NCBI RefSeq assembly: GCF_003576645.1
Contig: NC_044919.1
Location: 16,769,545 to 16,833,544 of the forward strand
DNA length: 64,000 nucleotides
From: Ipomoea triloba
Taxonomy: Eukaryota; Streptophyta; Magnoliopsida; Solanales; Convolvulaceae
Direction: 5' to 3'
Shown piece after piece: positions 1-9,545 of this stretch. Each line of letters starts with the position of its first letter. Position 1 is the first letter of the stretch. The notes beneath the pieces were generated by a model. That model worked only from the letters and a program-made list of their open reading frames with translations. It was not told where the DNA came from and searched no databases. The translations under genes and the position numbers were made by a program.

Positions 1-198
1 CAAACTCAAATGTTAATTGTGATTGTTATCTATGTTGCTATGGATATAATATTGAAACTATATATGCTCTGATATTCTTGTAAAAAGTTGTGTATCTCCA
101 AAATTGTTCAAGAAAATATTTCGATTGCTTATTTTTGTGCCTTTTTTGAGTACATATATATTTTTGTGCCTTAGAATGTACACCTTTGCGCCTTAAGT

Positions 199-765
199 CC
201 TTTTTTTTTTTTTTGTTTTTGTTTTGTTTTTTGTTTTTTGTTTTTTTTTTTTTTTTTGTTTTTGTTTTGTTTTTTTTTTTTTTTTTGTTTTTGTTTTGTT
301 TTTTTTTTTTTTTTTGTTTTTGTTTTGTTTTTTTTTTTTTTTTTGTTTTTGTTTTGTTTTTTTTTTTTTTTTTGTTTTTGTTTTGTTTTTTTTTTTTTTT
401 TTGTTTTTGTTTTGTTTTTTTTTTTTTTTTTGTTTTTGTTTTGTTTTTTTTTTTTTTTTTGTTTTTGTTTTGTTTTTTTTTTTTTTTTTGTTTTTGTTTT
501 GTTTTTTTTTTTTTTTTTGTTTTTGTTTTGTTTTTTTTTTTTTTTTTGTTTTTGTTTTGTTTTTTTTTTTTTTTTTGTTTTTGTTTTGTTTTTTTTTTTT
601 TTTTTGTTTTTGTTTTGTTTTTTTTTTTTTTTTTGTTTTTGTTTTGTTTTTTTTTTTTTTTTTGTTTTTGTTTTGTTTTTTTTTTTTTTTTTGTTTTTGT
701 TTTGTTTTTTTTTTTTTTTTTGTTTTTGTTTTGTTTTTTGTTTTTTGTTTTTTTTTTTGTTTTGA
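199..765. repeat. 29-bp T/G minisatellite
   Basis: Seen directly: about 17 head-to-tail copies of a 29-base unit, T17-G-T5-G-T4-G, with slightly irregular units at both ends. Because 29 is not a multiple of three and the unit lacks stop codons in several frames, long open frames run through it on both strands (Phe/Leu/Cys/Val on plus, Lys/Asn/Gln on minus). These are compositional artefacts and not genes. The uniformity of the inner units points to recent unequal exchange or slippage. Confidence 0.95.
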
Positions 766-869
766 AGTATAATTAAAAAAAAATCAGTAGATCTGGACAA
801 AATTAATGGTTGAGATTTATATGTATTCTTCACCAGGAAACTCCTTTGCACTTGACCCTGGACACACAC

Positions 870-1180
870 ATATAAATCATTCGGTTTTTAATTGAACTGA
901 ACTGAAACCATTAGGTTTATAAAATATAGAACCGATCAATTTTTATAATAAACCAAAACCAAGTCGTTCGGCTAGGTTTCAGCTCGGCTCGAATAACCCG
1001 AACCAAAACGCCCACCCTAACTACAATAACGAACAACTATTAAAAATAAATTAAACTTTTAAAACAAAAATGTAATACCCTAATATCAATAAGCTACTCA
1101 AAGTAACTTTTTCATTTTCAGTTTATTGCCATGAAAAAAAAATTGTTTACCAAACACACTAATATTATTTGACCAGTCCA
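870..1180. repeat. Decayed MITE fragments downstream of KMS1-like gene
   Basis: The stretch at about 876-1020 ends in a sequence typical of non-autonomous hAT ends (cgaaccaaaacgcccaccct on plus). At about 1065-1175 there are motifs (agctactcaaagtaac, gtttaccaaacac) shared with the MITE in intron 1 of the neighbouring gene at 6070-6362. No coding potential is seen. The assignment rests on motif likeness only. Confidence 0.4.
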
Positions 1181-1201
1181 AGAAGCTAGTATCCATCAAA
1201 T

Positions 1202-4200
1202 TTATCCAAGCAACTTCAGCTTCAAAGCAGCCAATTCCTTCTCTTGCTGTTTTCTGAGATGGCGTTGTGCAGTTGCATTCAAAATCTTAGCCAAAAAGTT
1301 GAATATCATGATGCATACAACAGCATTCCATGCAGAAGCAAGGGAGTAGTACTCCCAATGGCTCCCCTGTCAATATAATGCAAAACAAACTAAGAATATG
1401 CATATATGCATGATATTATAATGGATAATATAATTAGCTAGACATATATAAGCAACCTTAACATTATTTGAAGACGCATGAAGTTTGGTTGTCATGTAAC
1501 GGTCCTTCATGGAATGAAGCTTGGCTACGAGTTTTGATAGGATGGAATCAACTCCAGGTACAGAGCTACGGACCCACATCAACTCATTTTCACTCCATTC
1601 CAGCAGCTGATTATTGCACACTAATATAACAAAAACTGTCTGCAAATAATCAGATCTCCAGATCAGATGATATATAAAACCACTGAAATTATCGAAATTT
1701 GGATAACTAACTAGTATTAGGTCTTCGATAATAATTAACAATTACTCCCAAGTCTCTAATTCCTTGTCACATTTACTTTTTACACTATTTTTAATGTAAC
1801 TAAACAAATTTACTAACTTCCTAATTTTGCCTTTTAAAAGTATGATGAATCGCCAAAGGCCTTGTGGTCAAGTGGCATAGCTGTGGACAATACTACATTA
1901 TAACAACGTTATGCCTGGAATCGAGTAGGATTGAACTCGACCAACTTGGCCGACACCCAACAAAGTATGTGAGTATGTGTCATTTGTACAAAGTACAATT
2001 GTACTTATCTCATTAATTGTCTAGAAATTTTAAAAAGTGGGATACATTAAAGAAATGTAGAATAATAGTTATGTTCAAGAGTTATTTACCGATTTGGTCC
2101 CTCGACTATTGGGATTTCACCAAAGTGGTCCTCGACAATTTTTCTTGCCCAATTAAGTCATCGACTTTGAAAAAATTAACCAATTTGGTCCTCCGATTAT
2201 TTTGGTATTAAACAGCCGTTAAATCGGAACCAAATTAGTAATTTTGCTATAGTCAACGACTATTTCAGTAATTAATTTTGACTGAAATGGTCCCTTGACT
2301 ATAGTGAAAATTACCAATTTGGTCCTGATTTAACGGATATCAGATGGTAAAATAAACGAAGGATCAAATTGGTTATTTTTTCGAAGTCGAGGACTTAATT
2401 GGACAAGAAAAATTGTCGAGGATCAAAGTTGTGAAATCCCAATAGTTGAAGGACTAAATCGGTAATTAACTCTTATGTTCAATATTGAAAAGAGGACACT
2501 ATTTTGGGACAAATTAAAAAGGAAAGTAAGACAAATAAAATGGGATGGAGAGAGTATTTAAATGTAGTAAGGAAAAGAAATTGAAGCAGAAACTCATACT
2601 TTACCTGCATATAAGTTTTAATGATACCCTTTCCAACCAAAGTAGCAATAAAGAACTTCCAGAAAGGAATGCCAAATTGTCCACACATTACACCAGCCAT
2701 GTCAAATAGCGGATTAGGCACCTAATATAAATTAATCAACACCAAAAATAATAAGCTTAATTAAGACACGAAGTAGCTTAGCTTGAAGATAACTACAAAC
2801 AATTAACACCACCAGTCCACCACATTCTTAACCCACCTATACTAATATATGAAATACAGATATGAAAAAAACCCAAGTCAGGAAAAATGAAATGAAAATC
2901 TTCCTCAGCTCAGCTCCTTGTATATTCTTTCTCTTTTCTCATTCAGATTTTAAAAATGGAAAAAATTGCATTTTTAGTGTGATGAGGCTAAGGATTTTGG
3001 GATCAAATCAATCAGTGAAATGGGCGAAGAAAAAGGGAATTTGGCCAGTAAAACCTAGAAGATGAGGCCAAGATGCATGGAAATTTTTTGGTTCACATAG
3101 CTCTGTGTGGACCATATATAAAAATTACATATTTTTTGAAATCAGTAAAAAAATATTTTTTTAATATAATAAAAATATATTATTTGTGTACTGAAGGTAC
3201 ATTATACAATATAATAAACTTTGAGTATTCAAATAATGTACTTTTTTTGTATATAAGGTAAACTTTTAATATATTAAAAATACATTATTTATATATTGAA
3301 TGTATATCATGTAATAGTATACAAAATAATTTACTTTCAATATTTAAATAATGTACTTTATATATACAAATAAATAAATAATGTACTTTTTATTTGTAGT
3401 CTGATCCATGCAATAACAACTTCCCAAGATGCATGGGAATCTTAAGGAGTATTCCTAATATGTCGTCTAAGATAAGAAGGGTGTAGAAGGAATATGAATT
3501 AGATTCTTGTCTGGAATCTTGCATGTACTTACCTTAGCTTGTCCGAATAGGACAAAGCTTGCATAAATCTATTCCTATAAATAGAACTCGATCTTGTTCT
3601 ATCAGTCATATTATTTCTCCCCTATAGCTATAATATCTTCCTACAAGTTGTGCATAATAATTTGCTATTCAACCCCTATAATTGGAAATCCGAGCTCCAT
3701 CATAGTCTAGGTTATAGGGAACTTTACAAATTGGTCCCTTGATAATTAGCACAAGCCAATGTTTACGTCAAATTAGTGATTTTGGTGAATCTGCTTATCG
3801 AGCCTTACTTTAATTTCAGTCTATTGCATGTAAAAATATATCCTCTTTCATCATCTCATGGCCACTCTCTCTAGTATCCTCTTGTTGGACGGAGACCGAT
3901 AAAGGCCAAGTCTAACACCAGGTGACTGGGAATTGTTGAGTGGAGGCCAGTAAAAGGTCAAGTTTAACACCCGGCATTTCGAAAATGTATGATGGTATAA
4001 GGAAATAATGTTACGCTTTCGCTACTAGCTATAACTTTTGACGTGAGTGGTAAGCGTTTGATTTTAATAAGTAATGTCCGAGCCATGCCATAGGTTTGAG
4101 TCTCAATAACATTTAAGATTGGTTGGTGTTAGGAGGGGGATTGCTGGACGGAGGCCAGTAAAGGACCAAGCCCTGCACCAGGTGACTGGGAAATTGTTGG

Positions 4201-6541
4201 CCGGAGGTCAGTAAAGGGCCAAGTCCTGCACCAGGTGGTTGGGAAATTGTTAGATCGTAGTTGGTAAAGGGCCAAATCCAGCACCTAGTGACTAGGGAAT
4301 TGTTGGGCCGAGTCCGGTAAAGGACGTCCAACATCTCGCGTCACGAAAACATGTGAGGGTATAAGGAAATAAAGTTGTTCCTTTGCAACTAGCTATAGCA
4401 CTTTTGCCGTAAGTGGTAAGCACTTGATAGTAACATCTCTAATCAACACGTACCATGAACAAAGATGAAAATAAAAATATATAGAGTTGAGAATCACTAA
4501 CTGTAGCCAGGATTAGGATTGTGAGCAGGTTCATATTTTGTGCATGTGAAAGAAACCAGTGCTTGATTTTGTTTATACGAGTAACTAGAAATCCAGCATC
4601 TTCTTCAGTGGAGGACATTTCCAAATCTTCAACTTCAATGCCTGAATTGCTTGCTGCAAAAGATAAGTGATATAATATCAAGTGAAAGAAAGTCTTAAGT
4701 AGTTTTGATAATAATCCATTTGTACTGTGTACATAGTTACATACTAACCTGCTCTTGAAACAAAATATGAAGGAATCTCTCCCAGGGTTGTCCCAATTCC
4801 CCGCAAAATGGATTCTAATTGCACCTGCTGTAATATACTGGTGAGTGGAACCGAATGATAATATAATGGAGGCCCAAACTCTGAACAATTCTTGCTCATC
4901 CATGAAGGGCTTCTGTTAAACTGCATTGTATCATATGGAGCAGTTTTTAAGTCGACTCGCCCACACTTCATTGCTTTTATAGTGAACATAGCAATGTGAG
5001 GACCTAAATACAGAACAAATGTGTGCAAACCTGACCCTGCACACAAGCCCAAAATCATATCAGACAGAGAATTGAAGCATACCAAGCCAGTAGGAGATTC
5101 GCCTAAAGCCACCAATTGTTGGACTTGACCTTTACTAGTCTCTGCCCAACAATTCCCCTCTCAGCACCTGTCCGTTTTAATTGCACTTTACCGGCTCCCG
5201 CCAAAAATTACTTCTTAGGATAAGGGCTTACCACTACGCCAAAAGTTATCTCATAACAAAAGCGCAACTTTATTTCTTTATATACCGAGAGGCAGAGTGC
5301 GACTTGGCCCTTCATCGGCCTCCGCCTAACAATTCCTTAACCACCAAATGTTGGACTTGGCAACTTTATTTCTTTATATACCAAGAGGCAGAGTGCTGGA
5401 CTTGGCTCTTCATCGGCCTCCGCCTAACAATTCCTTAACCACCAATTGTTGGACTTGGCTCCTACTTGATAGGATCAAGTGCTTACCACTAGGCCAAAAT
5501 CTATAGCTCATAAAGCGCAACTTTATTTCTTTATATACCAAAGGTAGGGTGTTGGACTTGACCATTCATCGGCCTCCACCTAATAATCTCCTAATCACCA
5601 ATTGAGGACTTAATCCTTTACTTGCCTCAGTCCAACAACAATCCATCTCCGATCCCCAAAATGAAGCAAGAAATTAAAGAAAAGGAAACTATATATTTAG
5701 CCTTACCAAATCCAATAGATGATGCAACACCAAGGGCCACCCACCATAATCCAAATTGAGCATACTCAAACACTTGTGCTAAATAATGCTGCATAAGTGT
5801 AAGCCTGCATACAGCAAACACAGCTATTCCACTCAAAAGTGTAAGCCATACAGCATGAGCATGTGACAAAACATATGTGAACCACTGCCTCAGGTACTGT
5901 AGTACAACCAAAATGAAAAACTTCACTGTTTTCCAGGGCTGTGTCACAACACTCAAGTTTTGCAATTCCTGTTGATGCTTTGATTCGAGACCTGCAAACA
6001 ACAAACATCAATTATATCTATATCGATGAAACACAAGTTTGGAGAAATAATTGATGTACCATTTTTCATTATAGTCCTTTGGTAAATAATCAGCCTATCA
6101 ACCAATTTTGACTTATTTGACCACTATTAATTGTTTGGTTAATAAGCTTTTTGTAACTCTAAAATACTAAAATTCAAAAGTCTACTCAAAGTAGCCTTTT
6201 CAATTAGCTTTTTAAGAAAAAAATTATACCAAACAGCTATCAGCTAACAACTAATCTATCAAACAACTTTTTACAATCAGCTAATGTTATTAACAAATCA
6301 TACTTTCTAACCCAAACAGCCAACCCAATCAACCAACAGCCATTTACCAAACACGCCTATATCTTTACTCTAAGTTTCCACAAATAATTCACCCAACAAT
6401 TAAACATCCAAAAATGTGGTTACCCTGTAACATCTAATATTTGCATTGCAATAGAAACAACAAATTAAAGATACCAAAGAGAAGAAACATGCTTGCAATT
6501 AACAAATTATACGAAGAAACAGCGTTTTCCTTCGAAGCCAT
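1202..6541 (-). CDS. KMS1: Vacuole membrane protein KMS1-like (VMP1 family, SNARE-associated/DedA-type domain)
   Basis: Seven coding exons, read right to left: 6541-6475, 5991-5707, 5036-4749, 4653-4502, 2721-2605, 1639-1457, 1366-1202. They join in frame through GT-AG introns to give 418 residues, close to the usual family length of a little over 400. The start is the ATG in [10 protein letters not shown]; exon 7 ends in a Lys/Leu-rich tail before TAA. Recognised family motifs are the [11 protein letters not shown] start of the conserved part, [19 protein letters not shown] and [20 protein letters not shown] (about residues 105-140), CSEFGPPL, and the [15 protein letters not shown] segment (about 200-213) of the VTT/DedA-like fold. 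Several hydrophobic segments predict a multi-pass membrane protein. In Arabidopsis, KMS1/KMS2 are ER-located VMP1 homologues needed for early secretory traffic; the same role here is inferred. Introns 1, 2, 4 and 5 carry transposon-derived repeats; intron 4 is 1.78 kb. No disabling lesion is seen. KMS1 versus KMS2 orthology was not tested. Confidence 0.93.
1855..1990 (+). mobile_element. tRNA-derived SINE-like element in KMS1 intron 5
   Basis: A Pol III box A-like sequence (tggtcaagtgg, near 1870) is followed after a usual distance by a box B-like sequence (ggattgaactc, near 1930). The order and spacing are those of a tRNA-related SINE head. The 3' limit is unclear and no target duplication was identified. 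It lies on the strand opposite to the host gene. Confidence 0.5.
2079..2472. mobile_element. Foldback MULE-type MITE in KMS1 intron 5
   Basis: The two halves are inverted copies of each other over about 150 bases. The left side begins gagttatttaccgatttgg and the right side ends in its near complement. A perfect 10-base direct repeat, ttatgttcaa, flanks the element at 2069-2078 and 2473-2482. Target duplications of 9-10 bases with long terminal inverted repeats fit Mutator-like MITEs. It encodes nothing. Confidence 0.85.
3080..3400. repeat. AT-rich repetitive stretch in KMS1 intron 4
   Basis: Repeated short motifs (aataatgtac, tacattat) occur in both orientations, as in a decayed foldback element. 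No open frame or RNA gene is visible. Confidence 0.4.
3880..4440 (+). repeat. SINE-like repeat cluster with 60-bp tandem units, intron 4
   Basis: A unit of about 60 bases (core ggaggccagtaaaggaccaa then tgcaccaggtgactggg) is repeated three to four times at 4141-4330, with related copies at 3888-3985. Next to it are tRNA-like box A sequences (gtgagtggtaagcg near 4043; gtaagtggtaagcac near 4411) and a box B-like sequence (ggtttgagtctc, near 4093). The same family lies in the opposite orientation in intron 2 at 5110-5630. This suggests a tRNA-derived SINE whose body has been tandemly amplified. Confidence 0.6.
5110..5630 (-). repeat. SINE-like repeat cluster, inverted relative to intron 4 copies (intron 2)
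   Basis: On the minus strand, box A-like sequences tggcgtagtggtaagc (near 5230) and tggcctagtggtaagc (near 5485) precede units containing gccaagtccaac and ggcggaggccgatgaa. About three tandem copies of roughly 100 bases occupy 5258-5605, each also holding a tttatttctttatatacc segment. These are the reverse complement of the family in intron 4, so one pre-mRNA carries both orientations on either side of exons 3 and 4. Confidence 0.6.
6070..6362. mobile_element. MITE in KMS1 intron 1
   Basis: The ends are inverted relatives of each other: tttggtaaataatcagcc on the left against ccatttaccaaacacg on the right. The interior is AT-rich without an open frame. This end motif is common in non-autonomous plant DNA transposons. 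The exact border and target duplication were not settled. Confidence 0.5.
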
Positions 6542-7019
6542 TTGTTTTCCTTTTCTTCTCTACGTGCTCTCCGCTGTCATCTCATTGTGCCTCTCTTGGT
6601 GCGGAGTATACGATGAGTCTAGGACTGGGGAAGTGGGATTACAGAGAGCGATGAAATTGATGAATGAAAGAAGCGCTTTTCCTAAGCGATTTAAGCTTTG
6701 AGTTAGGTGTCATGGAAAGGAAACAAATATTTAAAATATTGATTGATGAATGGAGTTGTTAGTACCATCTCTAACGCAGTAACACGCCACCTGAAAGAGT
6801 GAAGAAATTGGAAAAATGGTGTATTTGAGTAAAATTCTAGTTACTTTTAGTAAGAGTAAATTAGATTGAAGAAGGCAGAGTTACATTGCAAGATAAGGGA
6901 TTAAAAAGATGAAAATGTATTGATTGTAAAAGTAGTTGCCGAGTGGATAGAGTAATCTAACCGGAGAGCAATGTGTGTAAAAGTTGGTCTCCTAATATGT
7001 CAGTGGATGCTATTTATAC
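6542..7019 (-). promoter_or_regulatory. 5'-flanking region of the KMS1-like gene
   Basis: This is the stretch between the start codon and the first transposon upstream. It should hold the 5' leader and core promoter, but no TATA box or other element could be assigned with confidence. An open frame at 6441-6701 on plus merely crosses exon 1 on the wrong strand. Confidence 0.35.
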
Positions 7020-7372
7020 TAAGAGCATCCACACCAATTGTTTTTTGTGGGGTCCAATATGAGGTGGAGGATAGAGAAGAAAGAAAGAGAATGTATTTTA
7101 AACTCCTGCAAGATAATGTTTTTTGTGGGCCTCAGGAGAGAAACAACGGAGGAACTTTTTCTTATTTTTTCCAATTTTTGTGGGCCCCGCTGTTGGAGGA
7201 TATACCTACAGTAGTAATAGTGAGGGTATTAGTGACATTACATGTAGTTAGCTTCTCTGTGTAGTGTATAAAAGGGCCATAAGCCTTCACTGTTAAGGGA
7301 GAGTTATATATTCATTCTGTAAGCTTCAGTTCTCATTAATCAATACAACATAGTTCCATTCCATCTTCTTCT

Positions 7373-8158
7373 ATGTACTGCTTTGTACATTCCAACATGG
7401 TATCAGAGCTCGTCGGTGAGGGAGTTATACCGTCGCAGCTTCCGGCACCGGCAAGTCACGCTGAGCTGCGCCGCATTCGTCTCCGGCGAGAGATTCGCAA
7501 AGGATCTTCACTCCGTAGAGGAGTAAGTTCACCTTTCAATCCGAGCGCAGTGCTCATCCAATCAAGCATAGACGGCAGTTCACGGAGCAGATCCGTGGAG
7601 ATTTCGAGCAAAGTGCTCGTTAATCCTCAGTTTGCCGTCTTCAATCGTACTCCATGGAGCAGATCCGTGAAGGGATCGAGCGCAAAGCTCATTAATCCCC
7701 TATTTGATTCAGTTTGTATTCAGAGTTTGAGCAAAGTGCTCATCAGTTCTCTGTTTACAATTTTCACCCGGAGCAGATCCGGGAAAAGCTCGAGCGCAAA
7801 GCTCGTAGTCGTTGTATCGTCGCCGCAGTGGCGAACGAGGAAGAAGAAGGAGTTTCTAACTCTGATTCGTGACTTTGTTTCTGAAAAATCGCAATGAGAG
7901 CGAAGAATCTCGAATCTGAGGAACCGAATTGGAGAGCTTCGATCTGTGATTGAGGCCGCAACTGCGAACATCGAAGAAGCATGTGCAGAGTATGCTGAGA
8001 TCATTAACACTGGTAATCAGTATATCTTTAATACTCAATCCAAATATTCATCTGAGACAGTAGAGGATACCTTTGTTGAATAATCAACGGAGGCTGCTGA
8101 GTCCAGTGATTGTAAAACTTTTGCAAACTTATTTGAAGAGTTTTTTGATAAACTAACG
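7373..8158 (+). pseudogene. 5' part of the retrotransposon reading frame, unrecognised
   Basis: One forward frame stays open from inside the 5' LTR to 7894, then continues through a TGA (7895-7897) and a TAA (near 8081) in the same frame towards 8162. The first part is Ser/Arg-rich and shows repeated DNA motifs (gagcagatccg, gagcgcaaagctc), so it looks locally duplicated. The part from 7934 reads RSVIEAATANIEEACAEYAE, compatible with a helical protein. I do not recognise either part. It may be a relic gag or another captured host fragment. Confidence 0.45.
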
Positions 8159-8161
8159 GAT

Positions 8162-8772
8162 ATGGCTGTGTTGTTTCCTGTGAGTAAAACTGGTAATGCA
8201 AAAGCCAAGGAAGGTGATGATGTTAATGTGAAAGTGAAAAAGAAAGAGACGACTACTATGATTAGGTCTGGTCTCTTCTTTGGTAAGTCATTAGAAGTTT
8301 ATACAAGCCGGCCTAAAGAGGAACCTGAAGTCACTGAAGAGTTCAGTGATGCAGAGTGGAGTGATCTCATAGAATCTCAGCTAGAGGAGCTCATACTGAG
8401 CAATTTGGATGCAATTTTCAAGAGTGCAATCAAGAAAATAGTGGCTTGTACTTATAGCGAAGAGATTGCAAATAAGGATGTTCTGAGGTCTGGTTTGTGC
8501 TATAGGCATAAGGACATTGTGTCAAATTCAGTGGATAATACTTTGGCATTTCTTAGGAATGGCTAAGAGTTTGATATACATGTGGAGCGTTATTTTAATA
8601 ACTTGCAGTAGATGGAAAAGTATGTTTTGGCTGAATTAGTTTGTCTTCTGCGAGAAGTTAGGCCGGTCTTTAGTACTGGTGAGGTAATGTGGTGCTTGTT
8701 AATATGTGACATGAATGTGTCCCAAGCTTGTGCAATGGACAATGATTTTTTGAGTAATTCGGTTTTGAATGG
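8162..8772 (+). pseudogene. Captured fragment of an RF298/MIP1-like RING-type E3 ligase gene
   Basis: In one frame, broken only by stops at 8564 and near 8609, the translation holds EWSDLIESQLEELILSNLDA, IFKSAIKKIVACTYSEEIA, VLRSGLCYRHKDIVSNSVDN and, after the stops, AELVCLLREVRPVFSTGEVM then WCLLICDMNVSQACAMD. I recognise this as the conserved N-terminal (UBA-like) region of plant RF298/RF4/MIP1-type putative E3 ubiquitin ligases. The RING domain of that family is absent. There is no sign of introns, consistent with capture through an RNA intermediate. The flanks are a retrotransposon 5' region on one side and a SUD1-like fragment on the other, in the same frame. Confidence 0.85.
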
Positions 8773-9130
8773 GGTGTTTCTTCCTCTTGATATTTCTGTG
8801 TCAAATCCATTTACTGAAATTCCTACTGACATGCTTCTCTTTAAAATCTGCATTCCTTTTGCCATTGAGCATTTTAAATTGCTAACAACAATCAAGTCTC
8901 TCTTTCGATATTGGTTTACTATTGTGGGTTGGTCTCTTGGCTTAACTGAGTTCTTACTGCCTAGACCTGAGGATAATAGTGGGCAAGAGAATGGAAATGG
9001 TGACCAAAAGGCAGGCATAACAGGGTGCATGGGCAGTTAGGTGGACAAGATCGTGCATTTGTGGGACTTGCTCCTGATGATTTGAACAGAATTAGACATG
9101 CCACAAGAATTAATGGCAATTCTGTTGATG
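8773..9130 (+). pseudogene. Captured fragment of a SUD1/CER9 (DOA10-like) E3 ligase gene
   Basis: Directly after the RF298-like piece and in the same frame, the translation reads FLPLDISVSNPFTEIPTDML, LFKICIPFAIEHFKL, then WSLGLTEFLLPRPEDN and a GQENGNGD stretch. This is a hallmark segment of the multi-pass ER ubiquitin ligase SUD1 (CER9, Doa10/MARCH6 family). A frameshift near 9020-9030 moves the continuation (QLGGQDRAFVGLAPDD) to the next frame, ending near 9130. Only a small internal part of the roughly 1100-residue protein is present, without the RING-CH domain. No intron is seen within it. Confidence 0.82.
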
Positions 9131-9200
9131 AGGTGTATGTCAAAACAATTTGGATGACAGTATTGATGATGACAAGCTCAAGGAGTTGTTCACTGAATTT
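9131..9200 (+). pseudogene. Probable captured fragment of poly(A)-binding protein (RRM)
   Basis: After a one-base frame change near 9142, the sequence reads NLDDSIDDDKLKELFTEFGA, preceded by VYVK. This matches the start of an RRM in plant cytoplasmic poly(A)-binding proteins, where VKNLDD is followed by a KLKELF helix. The match is short and then decays, so it is weaker than the two fragments before it. If right, the element has combined pieces of three host genes. Confidence 0.55.
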
Positions 9201-9545
9201 GGTGCATTCTGATTTCATCCGGACATCAAATGAGGTTTCGGATTTGTATGATGACATGAGAAAAGAAAAACTTGTTATAGAACTTGATGCCCTTCATTTT
9301 GCAGCAGTGTATCGGCATGTCAGGTGCCTGATTTTGTTCCCAGAAGTGAACGTTCTCATTCAAAGAGTAAAGTGTGTAAATGAATGTGCAGATGATAACA
9401 CTGATTTTTTGGATTTGTTTGAGGGCATGCTAACATGGCACTCTCATTCAGTCTTCTCAAGGCCAGAGTCCTCCCTTACACTCTCTTTCTCTGTTTCATT
9501 CTAAGCTGGACATACAAAGCATTGCATGCTCCAACTTATGGGGGG
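9201..9545 (+). pseudogene. 3' interior of the gene-capturing element, unrecognised
   Basis: An open frame continues to 9504 (for example LVIELDALHFAAVYRHVRCL and KCVNECADDNTDFLDLFEGM). I do not recognise it. It ends about 40 bases before the 3' LTR, where the polypurine run is found. It may be a further captured piece or filler. Confidence 0.35.

Noticed and set aside
171..869. Long open frames on both strands (Lys/Asn-rich and Phe-rich proteins)
   Set aside because: They are produced by the stop-free 29-bp T/G repeat in every frame and have no promoter, domain or normal composition.
3888..4334. Tandem units considered as a CRISPR-like array
   Set aside because: The units are imperfect, adjacent without unique spacers, lie in a plant intron, and belong to a SINE-like family.
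7373..7897. A genuine host gene with Ser/Arg-rich protein
   Set aside because: The frame begins inside the 5' LTR and lies wholly within the retrotransposon; it has internal DNA duplications and no known domain.
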